Shown here one piece after another: positions 32,153 through 40,797 of a stretch of DNA of 64,000 nucleotides. Position numbers and translations under genes: made by a program. Position 1 is the stretch's first letter. Each line of letters opens with the position of its first letter. Source of the DNA: Paucimonas lemoignei (GTDB taxonomy: Bacteria; Pseudomonadota; Gammaproteobacteria; Pseudomonadales; Pseudomonadaceae); contig LS483371.1 of the NCBI GenBank assembly GCA_900475325.1, forward strand, positions 868,001 through 932,000. The letters are read 5' to 3'. Below the pieces are notes generated by a model that did no database searches, had not been told where the DNA came from, and saw nothing but the letters and a program-made list of their open reading frames with translations.

Positions 32153-32770
32153 TCACGCCGCTTCGGTCAGCAGACCCTGGCGTTCGATAAAGGCAATGAT
32201 CTGTTCCAGACCCTGGCCGGTTTTCTGGTTGCTGAAGACGAAAGGCTTTTCACCGCGCATCTTCTTGGTGTCGCTGTCCATCATTTCCAGAGAGGCGCCC
32301 ACCAGCGGGGCCAGGTCGATCTTGTTGATCACCAGCAGATCCGACTTGCAGATGCCTGGACCGCCTTTGCGCGGCAGCTTGTCCCCGGCGGAAACGTCGA
32401 TCACGTAAATCGTCAGGTCGGACAACTCCGGGCTGAACGTCGCCGACAGGTTATCGCCGCCCGATTCGACCAGGATCAGGTCCAGGCCGGGAAAGCGTCG
32501 GTTCAACTGATCAACCGCTTCCAGGTTGATCGAAGCGTCTTCACGAATCGCGGTGTGCGGGCAACCGCCGGTCTCCACACCGATGATCCGCTCTGGCGCC
32601 AGGGCTTCGTTGCGTACGAGAAAATCGGCGTCTTCGCGGGTGTAGATATCGTTGGTCACCACGGCCAGGTTGTAGCGTTCGCGCAAAGCCAGGCATAGGG
32701 CCAGCGTCAGAGCCGTTTTGCCTGACCCGACCGGGCCACCGATGCCGACACGCAGAGGTTGGCTGTTCAT
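32153..32770 (-). CDS. ureG: Urease accessory GTPase UreG
   Basis: 205 residues from the ATG at 32770 (GGAG upstream). P-loop GPVGSGKT at 12-19, the invariant nickel-site motif [20 protein letters not shown] and the guanine-specificity NKIDLA. GTP-dependent dimerisation passes Ni2+ from UreE to the UreDF-apourease complex. Third gene of ureEFG-hupE. Confidence 0.97.
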   Translation of the reverse strand: MNSQPLRVGIGGPVGSGKTALTLALCLALRERYNLAVVTNDIYTREDADFLVRNEALAPERIIGVETGGCPHTAIREDASINLEAVDQLNRRFPGLDLILVESGGDNLSATFSPELSDLTIYVIDVSAGDKLPRKGGPGICKSDLLVINKIDLAPLVGASLEMMDSDTKKMRGEKPFVFSNQKTGQGLEQIIAFIERQGLLTEAA

Positions 32771-32815
32771 TGAGTTCTCCATTGAGCTCTAGGGCATCTG
32801 TCTATGAGTAAAAGG

Positions 32816-33490
32816 TCAGGACCGAAACAGTCGGCTGTACTGGCGTTCATGAGCCATGCTCGCCAACGACAGACCAAACGCGGCGCTGCCAAAATGTTCG
32901 GGGTCACGTGCTGTGGCCTGTTGTTGAGCCTGTTGCAGCAAGGGCAGCAGCTCGCTGGTCAGGCGTTGCGCGGCCTGTTGGCCCAGGGGCAGGGTTTTCA
33001 TCAGGACGGCCAGTTGGTTTTCCAGCCAGCTCCACAGCCAGGCCGCGAGTGCATCCTGAGGGCTGATCTGCCAGGCGCGAGCAGCCAGTGCCCAGCCCAG
33101 TGCCAGGTGTGGTTCTTCGACCTGGGCGAGAAAAGCGCGTGCCGGGCGATCCAGCTCCGGCAAGCCGTTAAGCAATTGCTGCAGCGAATAGCCCATCTGC
33201 CGGCTTTCCTGATGCAGCTCGCGGGTTTCCCGGCTGGCGCGGTGTTCGTCGCTCAGTTGCAGCAACTGGCACCAGTTTTCGTCTGCGGCCGCGTTGCAGT
33301 GGGCAAGCAGCAGCGGAGCTTCGAAGCGCGCGAGGTTGAGCAGCAATTGGTCGCTGATCCAGCGCGAGGCTGTCGGTGGGTCGACCACGATGGATTTTTC
33401 CACCGCCATTTCCAGGCCCTGGGAGTAGCTGTAGCCGCCAATCGGCAATTGCGGACTGGCCAGGCGCAGCAGCGCCCAGGCGCTGTTCAC
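32816..33490 (-). CDS. ureF: Urease accessory protein UreF
   Basis: 224 residues, all-helical. The N-terminus LLRLASPQLPIGGYSYSQGLE and C-terminal AAFGLSLASMAHE are characteristic. It forms the UreD-UreF-UreG activation complex and gates GTP hydrolysis by UreG. Start overlaps the ureE stop (ATGA). Confidence 0.96.
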   Translation of the reverse strand: MNSAWALLRLASPQLPIGGYSYSQGLEMAVEKSIVVDPPTASRWISDQLLLNLARFEAPLLLAHCNAAADENWCQLLQLSDEHRASRETRELHQESRQMGYSLQQLLNGLPELDRPARAFLAQVEEPHLALGWALAARAWQISPQDALAAWLWSWLENQLAVLMKTLPLGQQAAQRLTSELLPLLQQAQQQATARDPEHFGSAAFGLSLASMAHERQYSRLFRS

Positions 33491-33987
33491 AGGCGCACGC
33501 CAAACTGGTGCAGGCGAGGCGGGTAGTTGAAATCTTCCTCGCCCGCACGGGAATGGTGATGACCGCCGCCATAGGCGCCATGTTCCGGGGAGAACGGCGC
33601 TTCGATGGATTCGCTGGTCGCGCCCAACTGGTCGAGCATGGCTCTGAGCACGTAGTCATCCAGCAGACGCAACCAGCCATCGCCCACTTGCAGGGCGACG
33701 TGGCGGTTGCCCAGGTGATAGGCGGCGCGGGTCAGCTCGAAACTGCTGGTACACGTCACATGCATCAGTTGTTCTGGGCGCGCACAGACGCGCACGATGC
33801 GCCCGTCTTCGGCCTGCAGAAATTCGCCATCACGCAGTGGCTGCTGGCCGCGCTCCAGAAACAGGCCAACGTCTTCACCTTCGGCGCTGTAACAGCGCAG
33901 ACGGCTTTTGCTGCGCGCTTCGAAATTCAAATGCAGCTCGGCGGCCCATTCGGTTTGGGTGTCGATTCTTTTATGAATCACCAGCAT
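33487..33987 (-). CDS. ureE: Urease accessory nickel metallochaperone UreE
   Basis: 166 residues from the ATG at 33987. The frame continues upstream, but MLVIHKRID is the family start. Peptide-binding-like N-domain and metal-binding C-domain with GNRH and a His-rich tail segment (HGAYGGGHHHSR), which binds Ni2+. First gene of the operon. A sigma-54-type promoter starts 38 bases upstream at 34025, with an NtrC-like dyad at 34106. Confidence 0.95.
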   Translation of the reverse strand: MLVIHKRIDTQTEWAAELHLNFEARSKSRLRCYSAEGEDVGLFLERGQQPLRDGEFLQAEDGRIVRVCARPEQLMHVTCTSSFELTRAAYHLGNRHVALQVGDGWLRLLDDYVLRAMLDQLGATSESIEAPFSPEHGAYGGGHHHSRAGEEDFNYPPRLHQFGVRL

Positions 33988-34024
33988 CGGGAGGCTTCCA
34001 GCTAATTGCGATGCTTCAAAGCAG

Positions 34025-34041
34025 AGCAAGGGGCTTGCCAA
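34025..34041 (-). promoter_or_regulatory. Sigma-54-type promoter of ureEFG-hupE
   Basis: Reading leftward: TTGGCAAGCCCCTTGCT, with GG-N10-GC spacing and 11 of 12 defined consensus positions. Initiation near 34013 would leave a ~25-base leader to the ureE ATG at 33987. Confidence 0.65.
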
Positions 34042-34105
34042 CAGTGCAGGTTGTAGGAAAAAGCTGACGGATAAGGCAACAGCGGGCAGCAGGCGGAAAT
34101 ATTTG

Positions 34106-34120
34106 GCACCATTTAAGTGC
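34106..34120 (-). promoter_or_regulatory. NtrC-like dyad upstream of ureE
   Basis: GCAC-CATTTAA-GTGC, an exact GCAC-N7-GTGC core centred about 75 bases upstream of the -24 element, a normal distance for an enhancer. Confidence 0.5.
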
Positions 34121-34155
34121 TTTGATATTCGATCGCACCAAAATGTTTCTTTTTG

Positions 34156-34788
34156 CTACTCGGTATTGCCCAAGCCACGCCAGTACTTGGCGCCATTGAA
34201 GATAAAACGCAGTTGATGGGTGATCTTGGCGTGGGGCGTCATATGCGCTGGCAGGTTTTCACTGGGTGGGTCGATGAGTTCGGGGAGCATGGCGAAGACG
34301 CTTTTCACCACCAGGTCGGCCAGGATAGACAGCGCTGCCGGGTCCAGATGCTGCCATTTGGGCATGGTGCCCAGATCCGCCGCCAGGTCGGCGCTGATTC
34401 CGTCGCGCAGGGCGCACAACGCCTGACGCACCGGGCGCGAGCCGCCGTACTGCTCACGGGCCAGAAACAGAAATTGCGAGCGCTTGGCTGATACCACGTC
34501 GAGGAAGATTCGCACCGATGCATCAATCAGGCCGCCCATGACGAATTCGTTATGGCGCACCAGACGCAGGGTTTCGCGAAAGGTCTGGCCAACCTCGCTG
34601 ACCAGCGCCAGGCCCAGTTGATCCATATCGTCGAAGTGCCGGTAAAAACCGGTGGGCACGATACCTGCCGTTTTTGCCACTTCCCGCAGGCTCAGGCTGC
34701 CGAAGCCACGCCCGCTTTCCATAAGGGTGCGAGCTGCATCGAGCAGCGCATGGCGGGTCTGTTGTTTCTGTTCGGCGCGGGGCAGCAT
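34156..34788 (-). CDS. desT: TetR family regulator, DesT/FabR-like
   Basis: 210 residues from the ATG at 34788. The helix-turn-helix lies in residues ~10-60 (SLREVAKTAGIVPTGFYRHF), and the ligand domain contains RSQFLFLAREQYGG and RFIFNGAKYW. The pattern and the position next to ureE match P. aeruginosa DesT, which senses the acyl-CoA saturation state and represses the desCB acyl-CoA desaturase. No desaturase genes lie next to it here, so its target is elsewhere or different. The symbol is from resemblance and recalled synteny. Confidence 0.75.
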   Translation of the reverse strand: MLPRAEQKQQTRHALLDAARTLMESGRGFGSLSLREVAKTAGIVPTGFYRHFDDMDQLGLALVSEVGQTFRETLRLVRHNEFVMGGLIDASVRIFLDVVSAKRSQFLFLAREQYGGSRPVRQALCALRDGISADLAADLGTMPKWQHLDPAALSILADLVVKSVFAMLPELIDPPSENLPAHMTPHAKITHQLRFIFNGAKYWRGLGNTE

Positions 34789-34846
34789 GGGAGCGGACAA
34801 ATTCTGAGTGACAGCGCAGCACTCTAGCAAATCAACGGGTAAAGCT

Positions 34847-34869
34847 GTAGGACCGGCTTTAGCCGGGAG
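34847..34869. repeat. Single REP, GGACCGGCTTTAGCCGGGA type
   Basis: One unpaired arm upstream of the TetR gene. Confidence 0.65.
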
Positions 34870-34911
34870 AGCGGTATTCAGGCGACTGATTACTGCGGGA
34901 GTAAGGGGTTC

Positions 34912-35004
34912 TGTGGGAGCGAGCTTGCTCGCGAAGGCGGTGTTCCTATCTGCAGAGATTCGTTCGAATGTCCCGGCCTCTTCGCGAGCAAGCTCGCTCC
35001 CACA
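34912..35004. repeat. REPIN, GGGAGCGAGCTTGCTCGCG family
   Basis: Inverted arms at both ends. With the single REP at 34847 it fills the gap 34789-35128 between the divergent TetR and asmA-like genes. Confidence 0.85.
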
Positions 35005-35128
35005 GGTTGATGCGTTTAATACTGTAATTTGCACACCCAATCAAACCCTCACGGCATTTGTCAGTCGAAGTGGAAAGTCGTAAGCAACAAGGCCAGGGCC
35101 GGCCTGTTGTCATCTGGAGAGTTCTGCA

Positions 35129-37195
35129 ATGACCCGTAGTCGTAAAGTGTTTGCCTGGACGGGCGCCATTGTGTTGTTGGTGCTGGCTGTATTGGTCATT
35201 GTGATCGCGACCTTTGACTGGAACCGGATCAAACCGACCCTCAACGAAAAGGTCAGCGAGGCGCTGCATCGTCCGTTTGCTATCAATGGCAACCTGGCGG
35301 TGATCTGGCAGCGTGAGCCTGAAGAAGGAGGCTGGCGCGCCTGGGTGCCGTGGCCGCGCTTCGTCGCCGAGGACTTGAGCCTGGGCAACCCTGAGTGGTC
35401 CAAGACCCCGCAAATGGTGACTCTTAAAAAAGTGGAGTTTCGTCTCTCGCCCCTGCCGCTGATTGCGCAGCAGGTGGTTATCCCGCGCATTGACCTGACC
35501 GGCCCCGACGCAAAACTTGAGCGTCTGGCCGACGGCCGCGCCAACTGGGTCTTCGACCTGCCCAAATCCGACCCCAATGCCGAGCCATCGAACTGGGTGC
35601 TGGACATTGGTGCAATCAAATTCGACAAAGGCCTGGTGAGCTTCAACGACCAGACCTTGAACACTCAGGTCGACGTGGTGATCGATCCACTGGGCAAGCC
35701 GATCCCGTTCAGCGCCATCGTCGGCAGCGGCGAAGCCAAAAAAGCTCAGGACAAAGGCATCGCGCCTCAGGACTATGCCTTCGGCCTGGCATTCAAAGGG
35801 CAGTACAAGGGTCAGAAACTCAACGGCACCGGCAAGGTCGGTGGGCTGCTGGCGCTCAAGGATGCGGCGCAGCCGTTCCCGGTTCAGGTGGATGTGCAGG
35901 CCGGCGATACCCGTGCGGCAGTGGCCGGTACCGTGACGGATCCGCAAAACCTGGGTGCGCTGGATCTGCGCCTGAAACTCTCGGGCAGCAGCCTGGGTAA
36001 TCTGTATCCGCTGACCGGGGTCAACTTGCCCGACTCGCCTGCCTATTCCACTGATGGTCGTTTGATCGCCAGGCTGCATGACGCGGGCGGGGCGAATTTT
36101 CGTTATGAAGGCTTCAACGGCAAGATCGGCAACAGCGATATCCATGGTGACCTGAGCTTTGTTGCCAGCCAGCCACGGGCCAAGATGACCGGCGCGCTAG
36201 TGTCCAATCAGTTGCTGTTCACCGACCTGGCGCCGCTGATCGGTGCGGACTCCAACGCCGCGCAGAAAAAACGTGGCGGTGACAGCAAACAACCAGCAGG
36301 CAAAGTGCTGCCGGTGGAGCAGTTCCAGACTGATCGCTGGCGGGCCATGGATGCGGACGTGGAGTTCACTGGCAAGCGCATCGTGCAGAGCCCCGAACTG
36401 CCGTTTTCCGACCTTTATACCCACGTGATTCTGAATGATGGTCAGCTTAGTCTGCAGCCGCTGCGCTTCGGGGTGGCAGGCGGCAAGCTGGACGCCGATA
36501 TCCGGCTGGATGGCCGCAATCAGCCGCTACAAGGCCGGGCCAAGGTGTCGGCGCGCAACCTCAAGCTCAAACAGCTGTTCCCGACGTTTGAACCCATGAA
36601 AACCAGCTTCGGTGAGCTCAATGGCGACGCCGATATCAGCGGCAAGGGCAACTCGATCGCCGCGCTGCTGGGCACCGCCAACGGTGATCTCAAGATGTTG
36701 GTCAACGACGGCGCGATCAGCCGCAGCCTGATGGAAATCGCCGGGCTCAACGTGGGCAATTATGTGGTTGGCCGGTTGTTTGGCGACAAGGACGTGAAGA
36801 TCAATTGCGCGGCGTCTGACCTGGGTATCAAGGACGGGCTGGCGACCACGCGCCTGTTTGTGTTCGATACCGAGAACGCGATGATCTTTGTCGACGGCAC
36901 TGCCAACTTCAAGACTGAGCAGCTGAATATGGACATCAAGCCCGAGTCCAAGGGCTTCCGGGTGTTTTCCCTGCGTTCGCCGCTCTACGTGCGTGGGACG
37001 TTCGCCAAGCCTGACGCGGGGGTGCACACCGGCCCGCTGTTATTGCGTGGTGCCGGGATGGTGTTGCTCGGTGCCGTGGCCGGGCCTGCCGCCGGGCTGC
37101 TGGCGCTGGTGGCCCCAAGCGGAGGCGAACCCAACCAGTGCGCGCCGTTGCTGGAACAGATGCGTTCAGGCAAGGCGCCGAAGACGGTGCAGTGA
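35129..37195 (+). CDS. AsmA family protein
   Basis: 688 residues, GGAGAG upstream. One N-terminal transmembrane helix (residues ~10-28) is followed by a long periplasmic beta-rich region. The family signature lies at the C-terminal third (GELNGDADISGKGNSIA, DGAISRSLMEIAGLNVG, TTRLFVFDTENA). AsmA-like proteins are predicted bridge-like lipid carriers between inner and outer membranes. A ~25-residue hydrophobic stretch near residue 640 (GAGMVLLGAVAGPAAG) is typical. Monocistronic, with REP elements on both sides. Confidence 0.93.
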   Translation: MTRSRKVFAWTGAIVLLVLAVLVIVIATFDWNRIKPTLNEKVSEALHRPFAINGNLAVIWQREPEEGGWRAWVPWPRFVAEDLSLGNPEWSKTPQMVTLKKVEFRLSPLPLIAQQVVIPRIDLTGPDAKLERLADGRANWVFDLPKSDPNAEPSNWVLDIGAIKFDKGLVSFNDQTLNTQVDVVIDPLGKPIPFSAIVGSGEAKKAQDKGIAPQDYAFGLAFKGQYKGQKLNGTGKVGGLLALKDAAQPFPVQVDVQAGDTRAAVAGTVTDPQNLGALDLRLKLSGSSLGNLYPLTGVNLPDSPAYSTDGRLIARLHDAGGANFRYEGFNGKIGNSDIHGDLSFVASQPRAKMTGALVSNQLLFTDLAPLIGADSNAAQKKRGGDSKQPAGKVLPVEQFQTDRWRAMDADVEFTGKRIVQSPELPFSDLYTHVILNDGQLSLQPLRFGVAGGKLDADIRLDGRNQPLQGRAKVSARNLKLKQLFPTFEPMKTSFGELNGDADISGKGNSIAALLGTANGDLKMLVNDGAISRSLMEIAGLNVGNYVVGRLFGDKDVKINCAASDLGIKDGLATTRLFVFDTENAMIFVDGTANFKTEQLNMDIKPESKGFRVFSLRSPLYVRGTFAKPDAGVHTGPLLLRGAGMVLLGAVAGPAAGLLALVAPSGGEPNQCAPLLEQMRSGKAPKTVQ

Positions 37196-37223
37196 TCGGT
37201 CTGGTGTTTCCACGGATTAACCC

Positions 37224-37380
37224 TGTGGGAGCGAATTCATTCGCGAATGCAATATCAGGCACGACACAGATGCTTCGGATGTACCGGCCTCTTCGCGAAT
37301 GAATTCGCTCCCACAGGATTGGGGCCGGTCCACAGGTTTGTGATGTATTCAAATCCGTGGGAGCGAATTCATTCGCGAAG
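37224..37380. repeat. REPIN plus a third REP arm, GGGAGCGAATTCATTCGCG family
   Basis: A complete inverted pair at 37224-37315, then an extra arm at 37357-37380. The loop sequence CAGGCACGACACAGATGC follows both right-facing arms, so part of the element was duplicated. This and the terminator fill 37196-37498. Confidence 0.8.
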
Positions 37381-37454
37381 GCAATAGCAGGCACGACACA
37401 GATGCGTCGGATGTGCCTGGTCTCACAGGTTCAGTAATTGCCTAATGGACTGCA

Positions 37455-37485
37455 TAAAAAAACCAGGACTCAGTCCTGGTTTTTA
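37455..37485. terminator. Bidirectional rho-independent terminator
   Basis: Ten-base perfect stem AACCAGGACT/AGTCCTGGTT with a one-base centre, an A-run on the left and a T-run on the right. It terminates the ferritin-like gene leftward and could stop asmA read-through. Confidence 0.85.
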
Positions 37486-37498
37486 TGTTGCGCCAGCC

Positions 37499-38035
37499 TT
37501 ACGTCAGGTCGTTAAGAATGTCCGCCATGTCATCGGCATGTTCTTCTTCCTGGGCCAGGATGGTTTCGAAGATGCGACGGGTAGTCGGGTCGTCTTCGCC
37601 GATGTACTGGATGATTTCCCGATAGCTGTCGATGGCGATGCGCTCGGCGACCAGGTCCTCGTAGACCATTTCCTTCAGCGTATTGCCTGCGACGTACTGC
37701 GCGTGGGAATTCTTCGACAGCAGGTCCGGGTTGAACTCGGGCTCGCCGCCCAGCTGCACGATACGTTCAGCCAGTTGATCGGCGTGTTCTGCTTCTTGCT
37801 GGGCGTGCTCCAGGAACTCCGCCGCTGCCACGCTCGCCTTCAGGCCGGTGGCCATGTAGTAGTGGCGTTTGTAGCGCAGCACGCAGACCAGCTCAGTGGC
37901 CAGCGATTCGTTGAGCAGACGCAGCACGGTCTCGCGGTCAGCGCTGTAGCCTTCGGTGACTGCGCCGTTTTCCACGTTCATGCGAGCGCGCTGGCGCAGG
38001 GTGTTCACATCCGATAGTTGCTGTTCATGACTCAT
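37499..38035 (-). CDS. Ferritin-like (bacterioferritin-like) protein
   Basis: 178 residues from the second of two adjacent ATGs (38035), which has better spacing to GGAG; the first is at 38038. A four-helix bundle with diiron ligands: Glu in LNESLATELVCVLRYKRH, EHAQQEAEHADQ, Glu in EDLVAERIAIDSYRE, and QEEEHADD. It resembles the Pseudomonas protein annotated as probable bacterioferritin but lacks the usual Bfr length and start, and the haem-ligand Met is not obvious. Iron oxidation/storage or DNA-protecting roles are inferred. Confidence 0.85.
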   Translation of the reverse strand: MSHEQQLSDVNTLRQRARMNVENGAVTEGYSADRETVLRLLNESLATELVCVLRYKRHYYMATGLKASVAAAEFLEHAQQEAEHADQLAERIVQLGGEPEFNPDLLSKNSHAQYVAGNTLKEMVYEDLVAERIAIDSYREIIQYIGEDDPTTRRIFETILAQEEEHADDMADILNDLT

Positions 38036-38257
38036 CATTTATCTCCAAAGCTAATCCGGTTTCCGTCTCGCTCTAGATGCGCTGGCCATTAAAGGTTCTG
38101 GCTGGCGCCCGGCAGGATCGGTCAGTAACTGTGAGTCCCCGGCGCTTCGAAAAGTTTTATTACATTTTACCTTGGCAGCTCATAGCGAAATATTAAGAAA
38201 CGACTGTCGCACGCTGAGGTCCCAGCCTTGAGACACAAAAATCTATGGAGATTCACC

Positions 38258-38344
38258 ATGCTCAAGTTTCTAGGCAGCACCATCGGAATCATCTTCTTGA
38301 TCGGCCTGATTGTGGTCATCGCCTTGTTCAAGCTCGTGTTCTAA
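38258..38344 (+). CDS. 28-residue single-helix membrane protein
   Basis: ATG at 38258 with GGAG seven bases upstream, TAA at 38342. The peptide starts MLKFLGSTIG and is hydrophobic through residues 9-24 with a terminal FKLVF, so it should sit in the inner membrane. It has its own strong terminator (38388-38418). Function unknown; small stress-induced membrane peptides of this form often modulate larger membrane proteins. Confidence 0.7.
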   Translation: MLKFLGSTIGIIFLIGLIVVIALFKLVF

Positions 38345-38387
38345 GGATCAGCCGCGCGCGTAAGGCGCCCGATAAAAACGGCGCTCA

Positions 38388-38418
38388 ACAAAAAGCCCGA
38401 TGCATGCATCGGGCTTTT
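38388..38418. terminator. Bidirectional rho-independent terminator
   Basis: Palindromic stem AAAAGCCCGATGC/GCATCGGGCTTTT, shared by the small membrane gene on the plus strand and osmE on the minus strand. Confidence 0.85.
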
Positions 38419-38435
38419 GCGTTTCAGCCAACCAA

Positions 38436-38774
38436 TTACATGTTGCGTTCGTTGGTTTCGCGCTGCTCGCAGGTCATGAAGCCTTTGTTATCGACGCGGC
38501 CGTTGGCGTCGAAGCTCACGTGATACACCTGCTCATGACCGTCTTTGTTCATTACATAGTTGTTGCAAGTGCCCGGATGCACTTTGCGCTGCACACGGGT
38601 CGAAGGCGTGCCGCCGATGGTCAGCACTTGCTGCTGAGTCATGCCGTTCTCGACTTGCTTGACGATTGGCTCGTTGCGATAGGTCACGAAATCCACCGGG
38701 TTTTGCACGGTGGTGTTGGCGCAACCGCTGACCGCGGCGAGTACAAACAGTGCTGCAAGGCTCTTCTTGATCAT
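38436..38774 (-). CDS. osmE: Osmotically inducible lipoprotein OsmE
   Basis: 112 residues from the ATG at 38774 (GGAG upstream). Lipoprotein signal peptide with lipobox VSGC (Cys at ~18). SmpA/OmlA-fold body with NGMTQQQVLTIGGTPS and a C-terminal MTCEQR. Transport to the outer membrane is likely. In E. coli OsmE is induced by osmotic stress. Shares the terminator at 38388-38418 with the convergent small gene. Confidence 0.93.
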   Translation of the reverse strand: MIKKSLAALFVLAAVSGCANTTVQNPVDFVTYRNEPIVKQVENGMTQQQVLTIGGTPSTRVQRKVHPGTCNNYVMNKDGHEQVYHVSFDANGRVDNKGFMTCEQRETNERNM

Positions 38775-38984
38775 GAAAGTCCACTCCAATGACAGAGCCA
38801 TTGTTGGCCCGTTGCAGCTTGGAGCGTTGGAGGTGCGCGAAGGTTCGATTATTTGATGGCCTTGGGGCATCACTGTTCGCCGCGTCGCGAATTGTCATGC
38901 TCGCGCGCCATGCTGGGCCTGCGTTTGAGTCAATTACCGCTATGGTTCAGTCATCCCATTCGCAGATCACTCGAGGCTTGCGCC

Positions 38985-39875
38985 ATGCCCCAGCAACAGT
39001 CGACGCGTTACCCCTTGGTGTTGGTCCCCGGTTTGCTGGGTTTTGTGCGGCTGGTGGTTTACCCGTACTGGTTCGGCATTGTCCGTGCGCTGCGGCGTGG
39101 CGGGGCGACGGTTATTCCGGTGATGGTTTCAGCGGTCAATTCCTCAGAGGTACGCGGCGAGCAGTTGATTGAACGCATCCGGGAAATCCTGCAGGAAACC
39201 GGGGCCGAGAAGGTCAACCTCATCGGCCACAGCCAGGGCGCGCTGACCATTCGTTATGTGGCGGCCAGACACCCGGAGATGGTCGCGTCGGTGACATCGG
39301 TCGCGGGCCCCAATCACGGCTCGGAGCTGGCGGATTTCCTGGAAAAGAACTTCCCCATGCGCACCCTGCGAGGGCTGTTGCTCAACGGGCTGATACGTCT
39401 GCTGGCGTGGCTCATGGCGCTGCTGGACACCGGCTATCGCGGCACTCGCTTGCCCACTGATGTGGACGCTTCGCACCATTCCCTGACCAGCGCGGGCGTG
39501 GCGCTTTTCAACCAGAAATATCCACAGGGCCTGCCCGAAACCTGGGGCGGGCAGGGCGCGGAACTGGTCAACGGGGTTCGTTATTACTCCTGGTCCGGGA
39601 CTCTGCAGCCGGGGCTCAGCGACAAGGGGCGTAACCGAATTGATGGCACCAACGTGACCTGTCGAATATTCGCTCGCACGTTCATAAAAGAGCGAGGTCA
39701 ATGTGATGGCATGGTCGGCAGATTCAGTTCTCACCTGGGTACGGTCATCGGTGACAACTATCCGCTCGATCATTTCGACATCGTCAACCAGTCTCTCGGG
39801 CTGGTAGGCAAAGGCGTCGACCCTGTGAAGTTGTTCGTTGAGCATGCCGCGCGCCTCAAGGCTGCCGGCCTTTAG
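38985..39875 (+). CDS. Triacylglycerol lipase, subfamily I.1 (P. fragi type), no signal peptide
   Basis: 296 residues from the ATG at 38985. Alpha/beta hydrolase with nucleophile S83 (GHSQG), a likely acid D241 (CDGMVGRFSSHLG) and H263 (LDHFDIVNQSLG). SEVRGEQL, SGPNHGSE-like and YPQGLPETWGG blocks match Pseudomonas subfamily I.1 lipases, closest by eye to the P. fragi type. Oddities: the usual HG of the oxyanion region is PG (LVPGLLGF); no Sec signal peptide is present; and no lipase foldase gene is adjacent. Cysteines are C226 and C240, not the P. aeruginosa positions. It may act intracellularly or on membrane lipids. Confidence 0.88.
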   Translation: MPQQQSTRYPLVLVPGLLGFVRLVVYPYWFGIVRALRRGGATVIPVMVSAVNSSEVRGEQLIERIREILQETGAEKVNLIGHSQGALTIRYVAARHPEMVASVTSVAGPNHGSELADFLEKNFPMRTLRGLLLNGLIRLLAWLMALLDTGYRGTRLPTDVDASHHSLTSAGVALFNQKYPQGLPETWGGQGAELVNGVRYYSWSGTLQPGLSDKGRNRIDGTNVTCRIFARTFIKERGQCDGMVGRFSSHLGTVIGDNYPLDHFDIVNQSLGLVGKGVDPVKLFVEHAARLKAAGL

Positions 39876-39932
39876 TTGTTTGAGCCTTTGTTCGTAGTTT
39901 GCCGACCGGGTGGTCGGTATTGGAGTGATGCG

Positions 39933-40217
39933 ATGAGCGATAAAGAGCACTACGAGATTGAATACACCCTGGCGGGTGAGCACCACGTCGATGTGATCGA
40001 AAACCTTGATGTGCCGATCATTGAGGTGGTGCAGGAGCTGGCGCTCAAGCACCACGTCAGCCTTGATGACGATCAGAGCGGCGCGGCGGCTGGCGAGCCA
40101 GGCATGCCCCATGCGGCGGGCATCACTGATGTGTCGATCCACAGCGTTGAAGACCAGGATGCATCGGTCAACGACCCGGTAAACGAAAGCCTCTGGGAGA
40201 CTCAGACCGCGGGCTGA
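39933..40217 (+). CDS. Conserved small acidic protein, 94 aa
   Basis: ATG at 39933 with GGAG seven bases upstream; the frame is open earlier from a TTG at 39876. Very acidic, no signal peptide or membrane helix. The N-terminal ~50 residues (HYEIEYTLAGEHHVDVIENLDVP) look folded; the rest is Asp/Ser/Ala-rich and probably disordered. Follows the lipase by 57 bases, so it may be co-transcribed. Not recognised. Confidence 0.65.
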   Translation: MSDKEHYEIEYTLAGEHHVDVIENLDVPIIEVVQELALKHHVSLDDDQSGAAAGEPGMPHAAGITDVSIHSVEDQDASVNDPVNESLWETQTAG

Positions 40218-40325
40218 ACGGCGCCGTAGAAATCTTTGGCTACACTGCGTAACAGGTTGTGCCATCGGGCGCAGCCGCAGTTCGCGGCTCCATGTCGCGA
40301 TAGAGACTTGCCGGAGATAAAAACA

Positions 40326-40607
40326 ATGAACGTGCTGCGCGTCCCTTTATTGCTGGTCGGCTTGCTGTTGAGTGCACAGGGTTTTGCTGCCACCGCGCAG
40401 CAGAACAAGATGACGACCTGTAACGCTGATGCTTCTGCCCAATCGCTCAAGGGCGACGAACGCAAGGCCTTCATGAGCAACTGCCTCAAGGCCGCACCCG
40501 CGACTCAGCAGGAAAAAATGAAAACCTGTAATGCCACCGCCAGCACCCAGGCGCTGAAGGGTGACGCGCGCAAGGCGTTCATGAGCGATTGTCTCAAGAA
40601 GAAATAA
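40326..40607 (+). CDS. PsiF repeat protein
   Basis: 93 residues, GGAG upstream. Sec signal peptide of 21 residues (ends GFAA). Two PsiF repeats follow, each with the pattern KMxTCNAxASxQxLKGDxRKAFMSxCLK, so one Cys pair per repeat. Periplasmic. PsiF is phosphate-starvation-inducible in E. coli; its role is unknown. Confidence 0.9.
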   Translation: MNVLRVPLLLVGLLLSAQGFAATAQQNKMTTCNADASAQSLKGDERKAFMSNCLKAAPATQQEKMKTCNATASTQALKGDARKAFMSDCLKKK

Positions 40608-40797
40608 TTTTCCCGCGTCATGTAAGTCTCTGAAAAACATCAGGCAAGCGCCCTGAATCCTGGGATTCGGACGTTTGCCTGACCGCGCCTGCATGCCACT
40701 CAAAACCTTCTTCTACCTCGGGTCGTCTGATCACTGGTCGTAAGCTGCGAACGCTGGCAGACTGCCTGCCTCTTTGCGCCGTACGTCTTGAGGCTCT

